DNA of 64,000 nt from a virus. The translations under genes were made by a program, and so were the position numbers. Below are positions 1 through 8,779 of this stretch, piece after piece (position 1 is the stretch's first letter; every line of letters begins with the position of its first letter). Under the pieces are notes generated by a model, which saw nothing but the letters and a program-made list of their open reading frames with translations, was not told the DNA's origin and did not search any database. The stretch is from positions 62,001-126,000 of IMG/VR virus record IMGVR_UViG_3300028392_000034; one strand, written 5' to 3'.

Positions 1-219
1 GCCACGCCAATGGAATTTGTAATTGAAACACTAATTGACTCATTTAATTACAATACAGAAACTGCTGAAAAGATCACTATAGATATCCACGAAGCCGGAT
101 CAGCTGTGGTTGCAGTATTACCATATGAAATAGCCGAACAAAAAGGTATTGAAGTAACAGTTCAGGCTCGTAACAATAACTATCCGTTACAAATTAAATT
201 AGAGCCCGAGACAGTTTAA
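1..219 (+). CDS. clpS: ClpS-like adaptor of ClpAP protease, 5'-truncated by window edge
   Basis: The reading frame is open from base 1 and ends at TAA 217-219. The visible start, TPMEFVIETL, followed by DIHEAGSAVV and a C-terminal PLQIKLEPE, matches the conserved ClpS core (TPMEFV, VHxxG, PLxCxLEPE). ClpS binds ClpA and delivers N-degron substrates to ClpAP. The ATG at 10 is internal to the domain, so the real start lies outside the window. A clpP gene lies at 13943, so the phage may carry a partial Clp pathway. Family assignment rests on motif recognition. Confidence 0.85.
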   Translation, partial: ATPMEFVIETLIDSFNYNTETAEKITIDIHEAGSAVVAVLPYEIAEQKGIEVTVQARNNNYPLQIKLEPETV

Positions 220-1007
220 ACGTCAATTTCTATGCGTCGGGGATAGAACACAGATCGACTCCATTGGGTATTGCCTCGCCCTTTGGGATTGCTTAGATAT
301 TGTATTCCACCTAGTTGTTGATCTACGGGTTGATGATAGTGCCCAAAACACCATGTTTTAATTTTATTTTCAGTGTCCCCGTTGATGGCCCTGGCAATGT
401 GTGTGTTGCCCATACCATTAAATCTCCAAGTATCTATTAGATCTAAATCATGCGCGATTATCCACGGTGCTGGAACAGTATGGCTAGCTAACACTATTGC
501 TTTTACCTCACTGTGTTTTTGTAGTTTCTCTACACTCTTGATCAAGTAGGCTGCGTCATGGTATGCTATACCGATTATACTAGTAGCAGCCGAATTACTA
601 ATATGAAAATGCTCTTGAACGTGCATTACGCTTTGATCCACGTCCATTACAGGATCAAAATCATAGGTCCACCATCCATTAGTTCCTAATATAGCCACAC
701 CGTTGACAATGACCACATTGTCTTGAAGATACACTACATTTTTAATTTGACTAACCCGTTGATATAAGTCACGGTAGCTTTCGCTTAGATCTTCGTAGTG
801 GTTTTTGTGTTCTTCGTTGCCGTCGATATAAAATACTCCACCTGGATAACATTTTCCAAGATGTGTCAGCGTGTTGATCAAAACGTCTCTGTCTTGGGCA
901 ACATCGCCTGCTACTACGCAGTAAGGCGCGGTGGCTTGACCGGTCCAATCAAAGTCGGGCCAAGTTTCTACGTGTAAATCGGAGATCAAATCAAATGCAA
1001 ATTTCAT
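216..1007 (-). CDS. Calcineurin-like metallophosphoesterase
   Basis: The protein has the ordered metal-binding motifs of metallophosphoesterases: D-x-H near the start (DLISDLHVE), GDVA, GNEEH, then ASHTVP and GHYH near the C-terminus. The substrate is unknown; such phage enzymes may act on nucleotides, phosphoproteins or phosphodiesters. A longer frame reaches 1034, but starting at MKFAFD (about 1007) gives the family's usual N-terminus and clears the oppositely oriented late promoter at 1022-1029. It converges on clpS, overlapping by 4 bp. A second phosphoesterase lies at 28510. Confidence 0.8.
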   Translation of the reverse strand: MKFAFDLISDLHVETWPDFDWTGQATAPYCVVAGDVAQDRDVLINTLTHLGKCYPGGVFYIDGNEEHKNHYEDLSESYRDLYQRVSQIKNVVYLQDNVVIVNGVAILGTNGWWTYDFDPVMDVDQSVMHVQEHFHISNSAATSIIGIAYHDAAYLIKSVEKLQKHSEVKAIVLASHTVPAPWIIAHDLDLIDTWRFNGMGNTHIARAINGDTENKIKTWCFGHYHQPVDQQLGGIQYLSNPKGRGNTQWSRSVFYPRRIEIDV

Positions 1008-1021
1008 AACGTATTTAATTC

Positions 1022-1029
1022 GATAAATA
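1022..1029 (+). promoter_or_regulatory. T4-type late promoter core (GATAAATA)
   Basis: GATAAATA lies 24 nt before the ATG at 1054, with an AAGGAG Shine-Dalgarno between. The spacing matches the other late promoters here (10935, 11693, 49935, 57147). Confidence 0.65.
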
Positions 1030-1053
1030 CCCATATAATAATAAGGAGCTGAT

Positions 1054-1608
1054 ATGTCAACTATTCAAGATCCAAAACCACTATCACGGTCTGAACGTGA
1101 AGCACAAATCAAAGACAAAGCCGGTTGGGTTATTGTTGTTTTAGCTGCACTGTTGGCCATTAACACATACCTGGGTAATGGCAACAGCGGAAAAGTATTA
1201 AACAATACCATTGATGCCAACAACACCTGGGCGTTTTATCAGGCAAAATCGATCAAAGTTACCCTGGCAGAAATGGCTCTAGATGATGCTGTGGTTCGTA
1301 AAGATGTAGCCAAGGTAGCTGTGCTCAGTAAAAAAATTGCCAGATATGAATCAGACCCTGCAACAGGCGAAGGTAAGAAAGAATTAATGGCCAAAGCCCG
1401 GTCTCTAGAAGCAGATCGTGCAGTGGCCAAACAACGTAGTCCTTGGTATACGTTTGCTGGATCACTGTTTCAAATTGCTATTGTGCTATTATCAGCTAGT
1501 ATATTAGCAGTCAACACGAGATTGTATACTGCCAGCTTGTATGTAGGCAGCGGCGCGATGATCTTGATGAGTCAAGCAATTTGGCTCTGGATTCCTACTA
1601 TACTTTAA
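1054..1608 (+). CDS. DUF4337-like membrane protein
   Basis: This 184-residue protein has one transmembrane helix near residues 24-40 (WVIVVLAALLAI), a helical charged middle region and two more hydrophobic segments near 132-180. It resembles the DUF4337 family of small bacterial and phage inner-membrane proteins, whose function is unknown. It has an AAGGAG ribosome site and a late promoter at 1022, so it is probably made late. A role in the virion or in envelope alteration cannot be told from sequence. Confidence 0.6.
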   Translation: MSTIQDPKPLSRSEREAQIKDKAGWVIVVLAALLAINTYLGNGNSGKVLNNTIDANNTWAFYQAKSIKVTLAEMALDDAVVRKDVAKVAVLSKKIARYESDPATGEGKKELMAKARSLEADRAVAKQRSPWYTFAGSLFQIAIVLLSASILAVNTRLYTASLYVGSGAMILMSQAIWLWIPTIL

Positions 1609-1674
1609 ACCCAGCTTAATGTAACCTAAGAATCCTGTAAATACTTCAAGCTCTGACCAACAAGAGCATGGAGT

Positions 1675-1932
1675 ATGATGAAAAAATATAGGGCTATCCA
1701 CAGTGCTGTAATCTTGGTATTATTGTCGATACTATGCGGTTCTACGATGGTGTCAAGTTCGCCCATGTACGGTGGCGATCGTCCCAGTGTAGCACAAGAA
1801 CTACCTGCCAGAGAACGAGAAGTCAGACTCAATCACGGAGTTGCTGAATGTGTTAGGACCGCTTGGATCGGTGACGTCAACAATAGAAAACTGATCTGTG
1901 TTGAGTATCGCTATCGGAAAGAGGTTAAGTAA
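1675..1932 (+). CDS. Small exported protein, unknown function
   Basis: The 85-residue product begins MMKKYRAIHSAV and has a hydrophobic stretch of about 12 residues followed by small residues, consistent with a signal peptide or anchor. The mature part carries two cysteines (AECVRT and LICVEY). Its TAA overlaps the ATG of the next gene (TAATG), indicating translational coupling. The start could be the first or second Met (1675 or 1678). No family recognised. Confidence 0.55.
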   Translation: MMKKYRAIHSAVILVLLSILCGSTMVSSSPMYGGDRPSVAQELPAREREVRLNHGVAECVRTAWIGDVNNRKLICVEYRYRKEVK

Positions 1933-2708
1933 TGGATCCATTAACCCTCTTTGCTCTGGCCAATGGCGCTGTGTCTGCAGTCAAGGCCGGATGTAAACTC
2001 TACAAAGATATCAAAGGTGCTGCCGGTGAGGTCAAGGACGTTCTCAAGGATCTTGACGAACAGTTTGCTAAACTACACCCTCCAGAAAAACCCGCAACTG
2101 TAGCACAGAAAAATGCCTACATACAAGAAAAAAATCGCGTCATTGAATTAAACAAACGCGATGGCGAGACCACTGGAATTTACACTGAAATTGGTGAACA
2201 TCTTGGTGCATACTATGACAACTATCACAAATGCATAGCCATCTTTGAAGAAGAAGAGCGGCGCAGTAAAAATGAAATATACACAGGTGATGCTAGCCTG
2301 GGCAAACGTGCCTTGCAACGTGTGCTGATGAAAAAGCAACTGGAACAGATGGAGGTTGAGTTGCGTGAAATTATGGTTTACCAAAGCCCACCGGAGCTGG
2401 GTGCATTGCACACCGAAGTGGAAGAAATGATGGGAGTCATGGGCCGGCAACAAAAAAGTCTCATCGTACAGCAGATGAAACAACATGAAATTGCAGAAAG
2501 AAAAAGAAAACAAAAATCACACCAATTGTATATGAATATATTAATTGGTATTGGTGCATTGGTAGTTTGTTGTGGTGTTGGGTTAACATTGTCGTATGTT
2601 GTAGAAGATAGAATTAAAAAGTATCCACAATACGGCACAGATTGGATACCAAAAAATCAGTCACAACGACAACGAGAAGCACAAAAACAAATCTATGTAG
2701 GAAGATAG
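1932..2708 (+). CDS. Coiled-coil protein with one transmembrane helix, unknown
   Basis: The N-terminus is hydrophobic (LTLFALANGAVSAV). A long Lys/Glu-rich helical region runs from about residues 30 to 195, a transmembrane helix lies near 198-222, and the charged tail is about 35 residues. It overlaps the preceding exported protein by one base, so the two may act together at the membrane. Similar architecture occurs in uncharacterised proteins of T4-like environmental phages; no function can be assigned. Confidence 0.6.
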   Translation: MDPLTLFALANGAVSAVKAGCKLYKDIKGAAGEVKDVLKDLDEQFAKLHPPEKPATVAQKNAYIQEKNRVIELNKRDGETTGIYTEIGEHLGAYYDNYHKCIAIFEEEERRSKNEIYTGDASLGKRALQRVLMKKQLEQMEVELREIMVYQSPPELGALHTEVEEMMGVMGRQQKSLIVQQMKQHEIAERKRKQKSHQLYMNILIGIGALVVCCGVGLTLSYVVEDRIKKYPQYGTDWIPKNQSQRQREAQKQIYVGR

Positions 2709-2722
2709 AGAGTCATAATAAT

Positions 2723-4015
2723 TTATTGTGTTTTAGTTTTTAATAAATCTAAAATATGATCTAAATCTGCTCTAGTTGGCAAACATGTTTCTTGGTTGGC
2801 TGAAACAAAATCAATTATTTCAGGAGTAGATGCCAACTTGTTCCAATAATCACTTTTGTAATTTTTTGGATCATCCAGCTGATCAAATGCTGAAGTTAAA
2901 TTTGTTTTTAATTCATTAATCACTTGATTAAAAAAATCTTGGCTAAAAAATCTCTGACGATTATATTCGGCAATGGCCTGTGCTTCTGCCATATTTCGTT
3001 CACGCTGATGTGGCAACCAAGTTGAAATATATTTCATAAGCTCGGCAATCTGTATCAAACGTTCGGCAGGATCTTCTATTTGATCATAGCTTTCGTCCCA
3101 TACATCGCTAAATGTTTGAAATCCATAACTTTTTAAATATTCTAAACTACCGTATGTGCCGGCCAATATAAACGGTTGTCCAACCGCAACGGGTCGCAAA
3201 CTTTTTTCAGTCAGGTGTAACCGATCGTCATCAAATAAGGTTTCAAGAACTACTTCAATATCTGTTGAATTATAATCATTTGTGTCAAAGTCTGCGCTGT
3301 AACTGCTGTGAGCGTTGCTAATTGGAAAGAAATTTTCCAACACAGTATGTGGGCGCCACGTTGGATTTTTAAACTGGTGCGAGTCGTAGTGTATACCCAG
3401 TTCGGGTTCAATGGGATTGATGCTGGTTTTACAGTGCTCTTGTAGATTTAGAGATATCAATAGTTCAGCAAATCGTAAACGATATTCTCTAGTATTGCTC
3501 CAGGCACGATTGTAAATCAAAAATGTTTTGTCAGATTTTTTTGTCTGAGCGACATGTTCGGCATATCTAAACCAGTCTCGAGCTATTACCGCATGACTCC
3601 AGTAGTATACCGGTATCAATTCATTGCTGGCTTCATACTTTTTGAGATTGCTGGACCGCTGTTCACTGTGCAATAATATATTTTTTTCAAAAATGCTTTG
3701 TCGTCGATAATTCAAATTTGTAGTCGGGATATAGAAACCAGTAGACCTCATCAATGACGCAAATACGTTGTTTTTTTGATTGGGAAGATTTTTACTGTAA
3801 AAATCGTAATCCAGTGGTTCTTGATCATTACACCATATAGCAGGATAAGTGGTTTTGCATAGCCATTCTGTCAGTCCATAGTCTGTCAGGTTATTTAAAT
3901 CATTAATATTTTTTGAACCGTGCGGATAAAATCGATAAATTATTATGCGATCATTGTAAATCTCTTGGGCAACATTTTCAATATAATGATATAGCCGGTC
4001 TAACGGAATGCTCAT
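2723..4015 (-). CDS. Putative glycosyltransferase-like protein
   Basis: About 430 residues if started at MSIPLDR. The segment HLTEKSLRPVAVGQPFILAG followed by SLEYLKSYGFQTF resembles the donor-binding C-terminal part of GT10/fucosyltransferase-like enzymes (TEK...P...G.P). The N-terminus includes AIWCNDQEPLDYDFY, unrecognised. An upstream frame reaches 4078, but a late core (TAAATA on the minus strand, 4023-4028) sits 7 nt before this ATG, making MSIPLDR the likely start of a leaderless late mRNA. It is divergent from the gene at 4059. The family call is tentative. Confidence 0.5.
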   Translation of the reverse strand: MSIPLDRLYHYIENVAQEIYNDRIIIYRFYPHGSKNINDLNNLTDYGLTEWLCKTTYPAIWCNDQEPLDYDFYSKNLPNQKNNVFASLMRSTGFYIPTTNLNYRRQSIFEKNILLHSEQRSSNLKKYEASNELIPVYYWSHAVIARDWFRYAEHVAQTKKSDKTFLIYNRAWSNTREYRLRFAELLISLNLQEHCKTSINPIEPELGIHYDSHQFKNPTWRPHTVLENFFPISNAHSSYSADFDTNDYNSTDIEVVLETLFDDDRLHLTEKSLRPVAVGQPFILAGTYGSLEYLKSYGFQTFSDVWDESYDQIEDPAERLIQIAELMKYISTWLPHQRERNMAEAQAIAEYNRQRFFSQDFFNQVINELKTNLTSAFDQLDDPKNYKSDYWNKLASTPEIIDFVSANQETCLPTRADLDHILDLLKTKTQ

Positions 4016-4022
4016 AGGCATA

Positions 4023-4028
4023 TATTTA
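4023..4028 (-). promoter_or_regulatory. Late promoter core upstream of the GT-like gene
   Basis: GTAAATA on the minus strand lies 7 nt before the ATG at 4015 (MSIP) and 1 nt before an alternative ATG at 4021. There is no Shine-Dalgarno between. Confidence 0.45.
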
Positions 4029-4058
4029 CACAGGAAACAGCACATTACAATTAAAATT

Positions 4059-4580
4059 ATGACACAGACTCTACACAAGTATCAATTATATCCATTTTGG
4101 GACAATGAATACACAGCATTAACGTATATTCAAGAAGCGTTCAATGATCACGATCTTGTTGCCAAGTGGCGTCAACAAGGATACATGCCCAAGTTTACCG
4201 GAGACATGTGTGATATGCGTAGCCCACAACCTGGCTGGAATCAAAGATTTGTAGAGATGTTTGAAGGACAAGGATGGAGGGATGTTGGAACCAGTTACTA
4301 TAGAATGACGACCGGCACCATATTACCAACACACAGCGATCTGTATTTAAAATATATCGATCTGTTCAACCTTAAAGGTCGCGAACACACCATACGTCGT
4401 GCCATAGTATTTTTAGAAGATTGGCAACCTGGTCACTACGCTGAATATCAAGATCAGGCCTATGTAAATTGGAAAGCCGGAAGTGTAGTTGAATGGAAGT
4501 ATGATACACCACACATGGCAGCCAACTTAGGATTAACGCCACGATACACACTACAAATTACAGGACATGTTGATGATTGA
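4059..4580 (+). CDS. 2-oxoglutarate/Fe(II) oxygenase-like (Asp/Asn hydroxylase type)
   Basis: The product (173 residues from MTQTLHKYQL) has a plausible non-haem iron site: H92-x-D94 in LPTHSDLY, H152 in DTPHMAANLG, and R162 ten residues later for 2-oxoglutarate. Strand-rich spacing (RRAIVFLEDW, GSVVEWKYDT, RYTLQITG) fits a double-stranded beta-helix. The substrate is unknown. It overlaps the following amidinotransferase gene, so the two may modify the same target. The upstream in-frame start at 4008 was rejected because it would run into the divergent gene's promoter. Confidence 0.65.
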   Translation: MTQTLHKYQLYPFWDNEYTALTYIQEAFNDHDLVAKWRQQGYMPKFTGDMCDMRSPQPGWNQRFVEMFEGQGWRDVGTSYYRMTTGTILPTHSDLYLKYIDLFNLKGREHTIRRAIVFLEDWQPGHYAEYQDQAYVNWKAGSVVEWKYDTPHMAANLGLTPRYTLQITGHVDD

Positions 4581-5496
4581 TAGTCGCAATGAATGGGATC
4601 CGATAGAAGCCATTATAGTAGGTACAGCCACTGGGGCCAATTGGCCCATGACTGATCCGGTGTTTGCTGAGGAAGCTCGTAACAGTTTATGGACTGAATC
4701 TCCTGCCCCTAGCGGAGCAGTACCCCAATTCATCATAGACGAAGCCAATAGAGAACTTGACACATTATCAGAGACCCTGGCCCGTAACGGTGCCACGGTA
4801 TATAGACCCCGACCCATGGATTTTGTTGCGATGAACGGAATGTATAACTATTGTCCCAGGGACCGTTTATTGGTGGCCGGTGACACTGTGGTTGACTGCA
4901 ACATGATGTATCCATGCCGCAATCAAGAAATAGCCAACTATCCACGCTTGTTAGGTGATGCCCGACAGGTATTGACCATGCCAAGAGATTCGGGCATGAC
5001 GCTAGATGCAGCCAACATTTGTCGACTAGGCGATACTTGGCTGTTCTTGGAATCAGCTTCGGGTAATCGAGCCGCATACGAATGGTTGTGTGAACATTTT
5101 CCCAGCATCACGATCGAGTTGGTAAACTTTTATGCCGGAGTGCATATTGACAGCACAATTACACCGCTACGCGAAGGACTGGTTATGTTGAACGCCAGTC
5201 GTGTAACCTCGGACAACTGTCCCAAAGCATTTCAAGATTGGGAAAAAATTTGGGTAACTGAAGATCAAATTGTAGCCCAGGATTTTTATCAGTATCCATA
5301 CGCATCAAAATGGATTGCTATGAATATGTTGGCCGTGAATCCAGAAACAGTTATTATAGATGCGGCCCAAACTGAGCTAATTACTATACTAAAGAAACAC
5401 GGCATTGACAGTATTCCTTTAACCTTGAGTCATAGTAGAACACTAGGTGGTGGATTCCATTGTGTTACTTTAGATACACGGAGACATCATGCTTGA
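4567..5496 (+). CDS. Amidinotransferase-family enzyme (glycine amidinotransferase-like)
   Basis: This 309-residue protein has the residues of the guanidine-modifying superfamily: Asp147 in MTLDAAN, His193-x-Asp195 in GVHIDSTITP, and nucleophilic Cys299 in GGGFHCVTLDTRR. The HIDST motif and C-terminal GGGFHC favour arginine:glycine amidinotransferase-like activity over arginine deiminase. It would transfer an amidino group from arginine to an amine; the acceptor is unknown. It overlaps the oxygenase gene by 14 bp and the next gene by 8 bp. The start may be Met1 or Met3. Confidence 0.8.
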   Translation: MLMIDSRNEWDPIEAIIVGTATGANWPMTDPVFAEEARNSLWTESPAPSGAVPQFIIDEANRELDTLSETLARNGATVYRPRPMDFVAMNGMYNYCPRDRLLVAGDTVVDCNMMYPCRNQEIANYPRLLGDARQVLTMPRDSGMTLDAANICRLGDTWLFLESASGNRAAYEWLCEHFPSITIELVNFYAGVHIDSTITPLREGLVMLNASRVTSDNCPKAFQDWEKIWVTEDQIVAQDFYQYPYASKWIAMNMLAVNPETVIIDAAQTELITILKKHGIDSIPLTLSHSRTLGGGFHCVTLDTRRHHA

Positions 5497-6769
5497 TACA
5501 GCGGCCATTGAGCAACTAGTACGACAACAGATTACAGAACAAGTAAGTGAACAAATTTCAGTTACATTAGGGTCAGATGCCTGGCTGGCTAGTTTTGAAC
5601 AACAAATAATTGAATATGTGCAGGCCCGTGTTATGGCAAAATTTGCCAACGCTGAATACCTGCCCGAAATAACCGATACAGTTAAATCAAGTGTCAGTGA
5701 ATTATTTAAACGCGGTGCGGTTCCTGGCATTGACCAATATGTAGATACTGTAACTATCCGTAGAACTATTGATACGGCTGTAGAACAATTGGTTGACAGT
5801 TCTATTGAGGTATTGGGCAAGGATCCTGTATGGCTAGCCAAAATTGAACAGCAAATTAATCAAGCAGTGGTAGATCGTGTAATTCGACAGTTTGGTCAAA
5901 TCGATCTCAACCCAATTATCAAAGAACGAGTTGATGAACACATGACTCAGTTCCAGCAAGATATTTTAAACAATTTTGCCAGCACAGGAATCAGTGATCA
6001 AGCCGGTACCTGTCAGTTGATCATAAATGATGATTCTGTTGTAGTTGGAAATCAATTGACCACACGTGATTTAACTGTGTCTAATGCGGCAGTGATACAA
6101 GATCTTGTGGTCAAAGGATCTGTCAACATTGACAATCCAAGCTGGGAGTTATTGGCCACAGGTATTAGTGAAAAAACAATCAATCGACTTTCTGATGAAT
6201 GGAAAACAGTATTAACAGCTCAAGTGGCAGAACAAATACGATCCAATGGTGTTGATTTTGATTCTGTAAAAATCAACGGAGAAACATTGGTCAGTGGTAA
6301 TACCTTGGCAAAAAGTATTACTGATACCAATATACGATCTGTGGGTGTATTAAAGACTTTGACTGTTGACGGAGAGTCTATATTTAATAATCAGACTCTG
6401 GCAGTATTAAACAAACGCATAGGTGTAAACACTATAAGTCCAGAAATGGCTCTAAGTGTGTGGGACGAAGAAGTCAGCATAGTAATTGGAAAAAACAAAG
6501 CCAACGAAGCCTACATTGGAACCAATAGAGCTCAAGGTGTTGCCATTGGTGTTAATCGACAACCGCAAATTGAGATCTCAGCAGATGGCCTAACACGAAT
6601 ACGACAATTACAGGTTGGGCTACATCGTGTCAGTCACGCCACACAGGTTCCTGGATGGTCAGGTACCAAAGGTGATATAGTATTCAATTCAGATCCTAAC
6701 GATACTCCTGTGTTTGCTTGGGTTTGTATAGGCGGCCATCGTTGGAAAACTCTTAAAAGCGCCGAATGA
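5489..6769 (+). CDS. Tail fibre / virion structural protein
   Basis: The first 150 residues are helical and Gln/Glu/Val-rich (LVRQQITEQVSEQI and similar repeats), suggesting a trimeric coiled coil. A beta-rich shaft follows. The C-terminus (VSHATQVPGWSGTKGDIVFN, then WVCIGGHRWKTL) is of a type seen at the ends of phage fibre and baseplate proteins. It overlaps both neighbours by 4-8 bp, within an amidinotransferase-fibre-unknown cluster. Confidence 0.65.
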   Translation: MLDTAAIEQLVRQQITEQVSEQISVTLGSDAWLASFEQQIIEYVQARVMAKFANAEYLPEITDTVKSSVSELFKRGAVPGIDQYVDTVTIRRTIDTAVEQLVDSSIEVLGKDPVWLAKIEQQINQAVVDRVIRQFGQIDLNPIIKERVDEHMTQFQQDILNNFASTGISDQAGTCQLIINDDSVVVGNQLTTRDLTVSNAAVIQDLVVKGSVNIDNPSWELLATGISEKTINRLSDEWKTVLTAQVAEQIRSNGVDFDSVKINGETLVSGNTLAKSITDTNIRSVGVLKTLTVDGESIFNNQTLAVLNKRIGVNTISPEMALSVWDEEVSIVIGKNKANEAYIGTNRAQGVAIGVNRQPQIEISADGLTRIRQLQVGLHRVSHATQVPGWSGTKGDIVFNSDPNDTPVFAWVCIGGHRWKTLKSAE

Positions 6770-7323
6770 ACATCAGTTGGGTAATAGCTGACAGTGCAGA
6801 GTTGGATCCTACTCAGAATATTGATGCACTTAAAAAATTAGGACCAATTTGGGGATCGTGGCGAACCTGGCGTGCCTATCAAACAGACAATGTTGTATGC
6901 CATAATCAAAACAAAGCAGAAGAGTTGGTCAAACGCAAGTTTCATGAACGTTGCAATTTTTATATTCCTGATTCGGTAAATGTATCATTAGGAAGACCCG
7001 CTGGAGTTCGGTTATACGCTGGGGATTTTGTTCACGATGTCATTAGGCAAGAAGAACTTGTGGCACTACATCTAGCCGCAACCACCAGTGATATTGTATT
7101 GTTACTAGGATGGGATCTTGCCAAACTAAAACCAAATTCTGATCGACTGGAATCAAATCAAGCACAGCATCACCGTAACCTATTTCACCAAGCGGTAAAA
7201 GATTATGGACAAACACAATGGGTAGCGGTGGATCATCTGGAGCCATTGGCTCCGTCATTGCAGGTTTTGGAAAATTTAGTCCTCGACACAATGGATGCGG
7301 TTTTGGCCCTAGCTCCTGATTGA
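6766..7323 (+). CDS. Conserved phage protein, unknown function
   Basis: This 185-residue protein starts in an ATGA overlap with the fibre gene, so it is translationally coupled to it. It has no signal peptide or transmembrane helix. Segments such as SDIVLLLGWDLAKLK suggest an alpha/beta fold. No catalytic motif was recognised. Its last codons lie against the promoter of uvsE. Confidence 0.55.
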   Translation: MNISWVIADSAELDPTQNIDALKKLGPIWGSWRTWRAYQTDNVVCHNQNKAEELVKRKFHERCNFYIPDSVNVSLGRPAGVRLYAGDFVHDVIRQEELVALHLAATTSDIVLLLGWDLAKLKPNSDRLESNQAQHHRNLFHQAVKDYGQTQWVAVDHLEPLAPSLQVLENLVLDTMDAVLALAPD

Positions 7324-7348
7324 CAACTAAGTTGTGATGCTGTATAAT
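7320..7348 (+). promoter_or_regulatory. Perfect sigma70 promoter, leaderless (uvsE)
   Basis: TTGACA (7320-7325), 17-bp spacer, TATAAT (7343-7348). The ATG at 7355 begins 6 nt after the -10 box, where transcription should start, so the mRNA is predicted to be leaderless. No Shine-Dalgarno is possible. Confidence 0.85.
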
Positions 7349-7354
7349 AGCAGT

Positions 7355-8416
7355 ATGACTACACTAAAGCGTATTGGTTTCTGTTGCAAATGGCTCAATG
7401 ATCCGTCCGAATGTGGCGGCATGAAAGTCAATGCAGTGGATCGGGACCTTAACGGGCGTTCAACTACCATGCGTTGGTTGCGTGAGCACCCACTTGAAGC
7501 CGAACAGCGCCAGTGGGACATTATGAATCACAATACTGCAGCCGCTGTACGGTTGATTGAACGTGTGGCCACACTGCCTGCTGAACGCAGAATGGTACGC
7601 TTGGGCAGTGAAATGCTACAAGGCTACACTGAAAAAGATTGGATCACTTGGTGGCAACGCAAGGAAATACAAGACCACTGTGCAAAGATATTTGCACCCA
7701 TTGGTGAAACTGCCCGCAGACTTGACGTTAGACTCAGCTTTCACCCTGGACAGTTTTGTGTATTGGCCAGTGAGAACGAAGGCATCGTAAATAGAAGTAT
7801 ACAGGAGTTTGAATATCATGCAGATATGGTCAGATGGATGGGATATGGTCGGTCGTTTCAAGACTTTAAAATCAATGTTCACATCTCAGGTAAAAGAGGT
7901 CCAGCCGGTATCAAAGACGCACTTAAACGACTCTCGCCTGAAGCAAGAAACTGCATCACAATCGAAAACGACGAAAACGCCTGGGGCATCGATTCAAGTC
8001 TCGAACTCGCAAACGATTGTGCCCTTGTGCTTGATATACACCATCACTGGATCCGTACAGGAGAATACATTCAAGCCACCGATAGTAGACTTGCTCGCAT
8101 AATTGATTCGTGGCGCGGAGTAAGACCAGCCCTGCACTATTCAGTAAGTAGAGAAGATGTGCTGGTAGATCATCCGGCGGATACTGTGCCTGATCATGCA
8201 CTACTATTAGAATCAGGCTACAAAAAACAAAAAATGCGAGCACACTCGGACTTTTATTGGAATCAACCAGTGACAGACTGGGCCTTGAGCTTTTGGGATC
8301 AGTTTGATATACAGTGCGAAAGCAAAGGCAAGAACTTGGCCAGTGCTCAGGTTTACAACAGGGCAGTAGAACTGGGACTAGCGGATGATACAGTTAAAAC
8401 TTTGGCCACCGCCTGA
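7355..8416 (+). CDS. uvsE: UV DNA-damage endonuclease
   Basis: UvsE/UVDE cuts 5' to UV photoproducts, starting an alternative excision repair path. The 353-residue product starts MTTLKRIGFCCK and contains the family's N-terminal LGYCC-like strand, LSFHPGQFCVL (His130), ITIENDE and LDIHHHW, consistent with the TIM-barrel, multi-metal site. The ATG at 7355 is preferred to in-frame upstream codons at 7334 because the latter fall inside the promoter. It is an early gene from a perfect host-type promoter. Confidence 0.9.
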   Translation: MTTLKRIGFCCKWLNDPSECGGMKVNAVDRDLNGRSTTMRWLREHPLEAEQRQWDIMNHNTAAAVRLIERVATLPAERRMVRLGSEMLQGYTEKDWITWWQRKEIQDHCAKIFAPIGETARRLDVRLSFHPGQFCVLASENEGIVNRSIQEFEYHADMVRWMGYGRSFQDFKINVHISGKRGPAGIKDALKRLSPEARNCITIENDENAWGIDSSLELANDCALVLDIHHHWIRTGEYIQATDSRLARIIDSWRGVRPALHYSVSREDVLVDHPADTVPDHALLLESGYKKQKMRAHSDFYWNQPVTDWALSFWDQFDIQCESKGKNLASAQVYNRAVELGLADDTVKTLATA

Positions 8417-8618
8417 TTGGCACGAGTGTGTAGTCAGTTGGGATTGGTTATTGGAAGATAATAGTCCACATATAAATGAAATATACAGTTGGTGCGATCA
8501 ACACGGTAGTCCCAGCAGATATCATGTGCATGGGTGGAAGTCAACTAAAGGATTTGCATTTCAATTTGAAGATCCCAAGGACGCTGTTTTGTTTAGTTTA
8601 ACATGGACACATCGGTAG
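8385..8618 (+). CDS. Small protein of the C-terminal 'DAxxF' group
   Basis: A 77-residue protein that overlaps the end of uvsE by 32 bp. Its C-terminus, FQFEDPKDAVLFSLTW, carries a pattern (aromatic strand, 4-6 residues, DA-x-x-F-x-hydrophobic-x-W) that recurs in several other small proteins in this window (32259, 32871, 42409, and more loosely 8603 and 45705). Function unknown. Confidence 0.55.
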   Translation: MIQLKLWPPPDWHECVVSWDWLLEDNSPHINEIYSWCDQHGSPSRYHVHGWKSTKGFAFQFEDPKDAVLFSLTWTHR

Positions 8619-8779
8619 AATACTACGGTGTTGAGTTGCACCGAGTCTCTACTCGGGTATTGGCATGGATAGTTGACACTTATGGCCCGCTGGGTGCAAG
8701 ACGTTGGTTTGTAAAAAATAAAACAATATATTTTTACAACAAAGCCGACTATGAAATGTTTCTATGGAGATGGATGTAA
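8603..8779 (+). CDS. 58-residue protein, possible relative of the preceding gene
   Basis: A short frame from ATG 8603 to TAA 8777-8779 encodes MDTSVEYYGVELHR...IYFYNKADYEMFLWRWM. It overlaps the preceding gene by 16 bp, and its stop overlaps the next ATG (TAATG). The end, YFYN-KADYEMFLWRW, matches the aromatic strand plus acidic-helix pattern of its upstream neighbour, suggesting tandem duplication with divergence. Confidence 0.5.
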   Translation: MDTSVEYYGVELHRVSTRVLAWIVDTYGPLGARRWFVKNKTIYFYNKADYEMFLWRWM

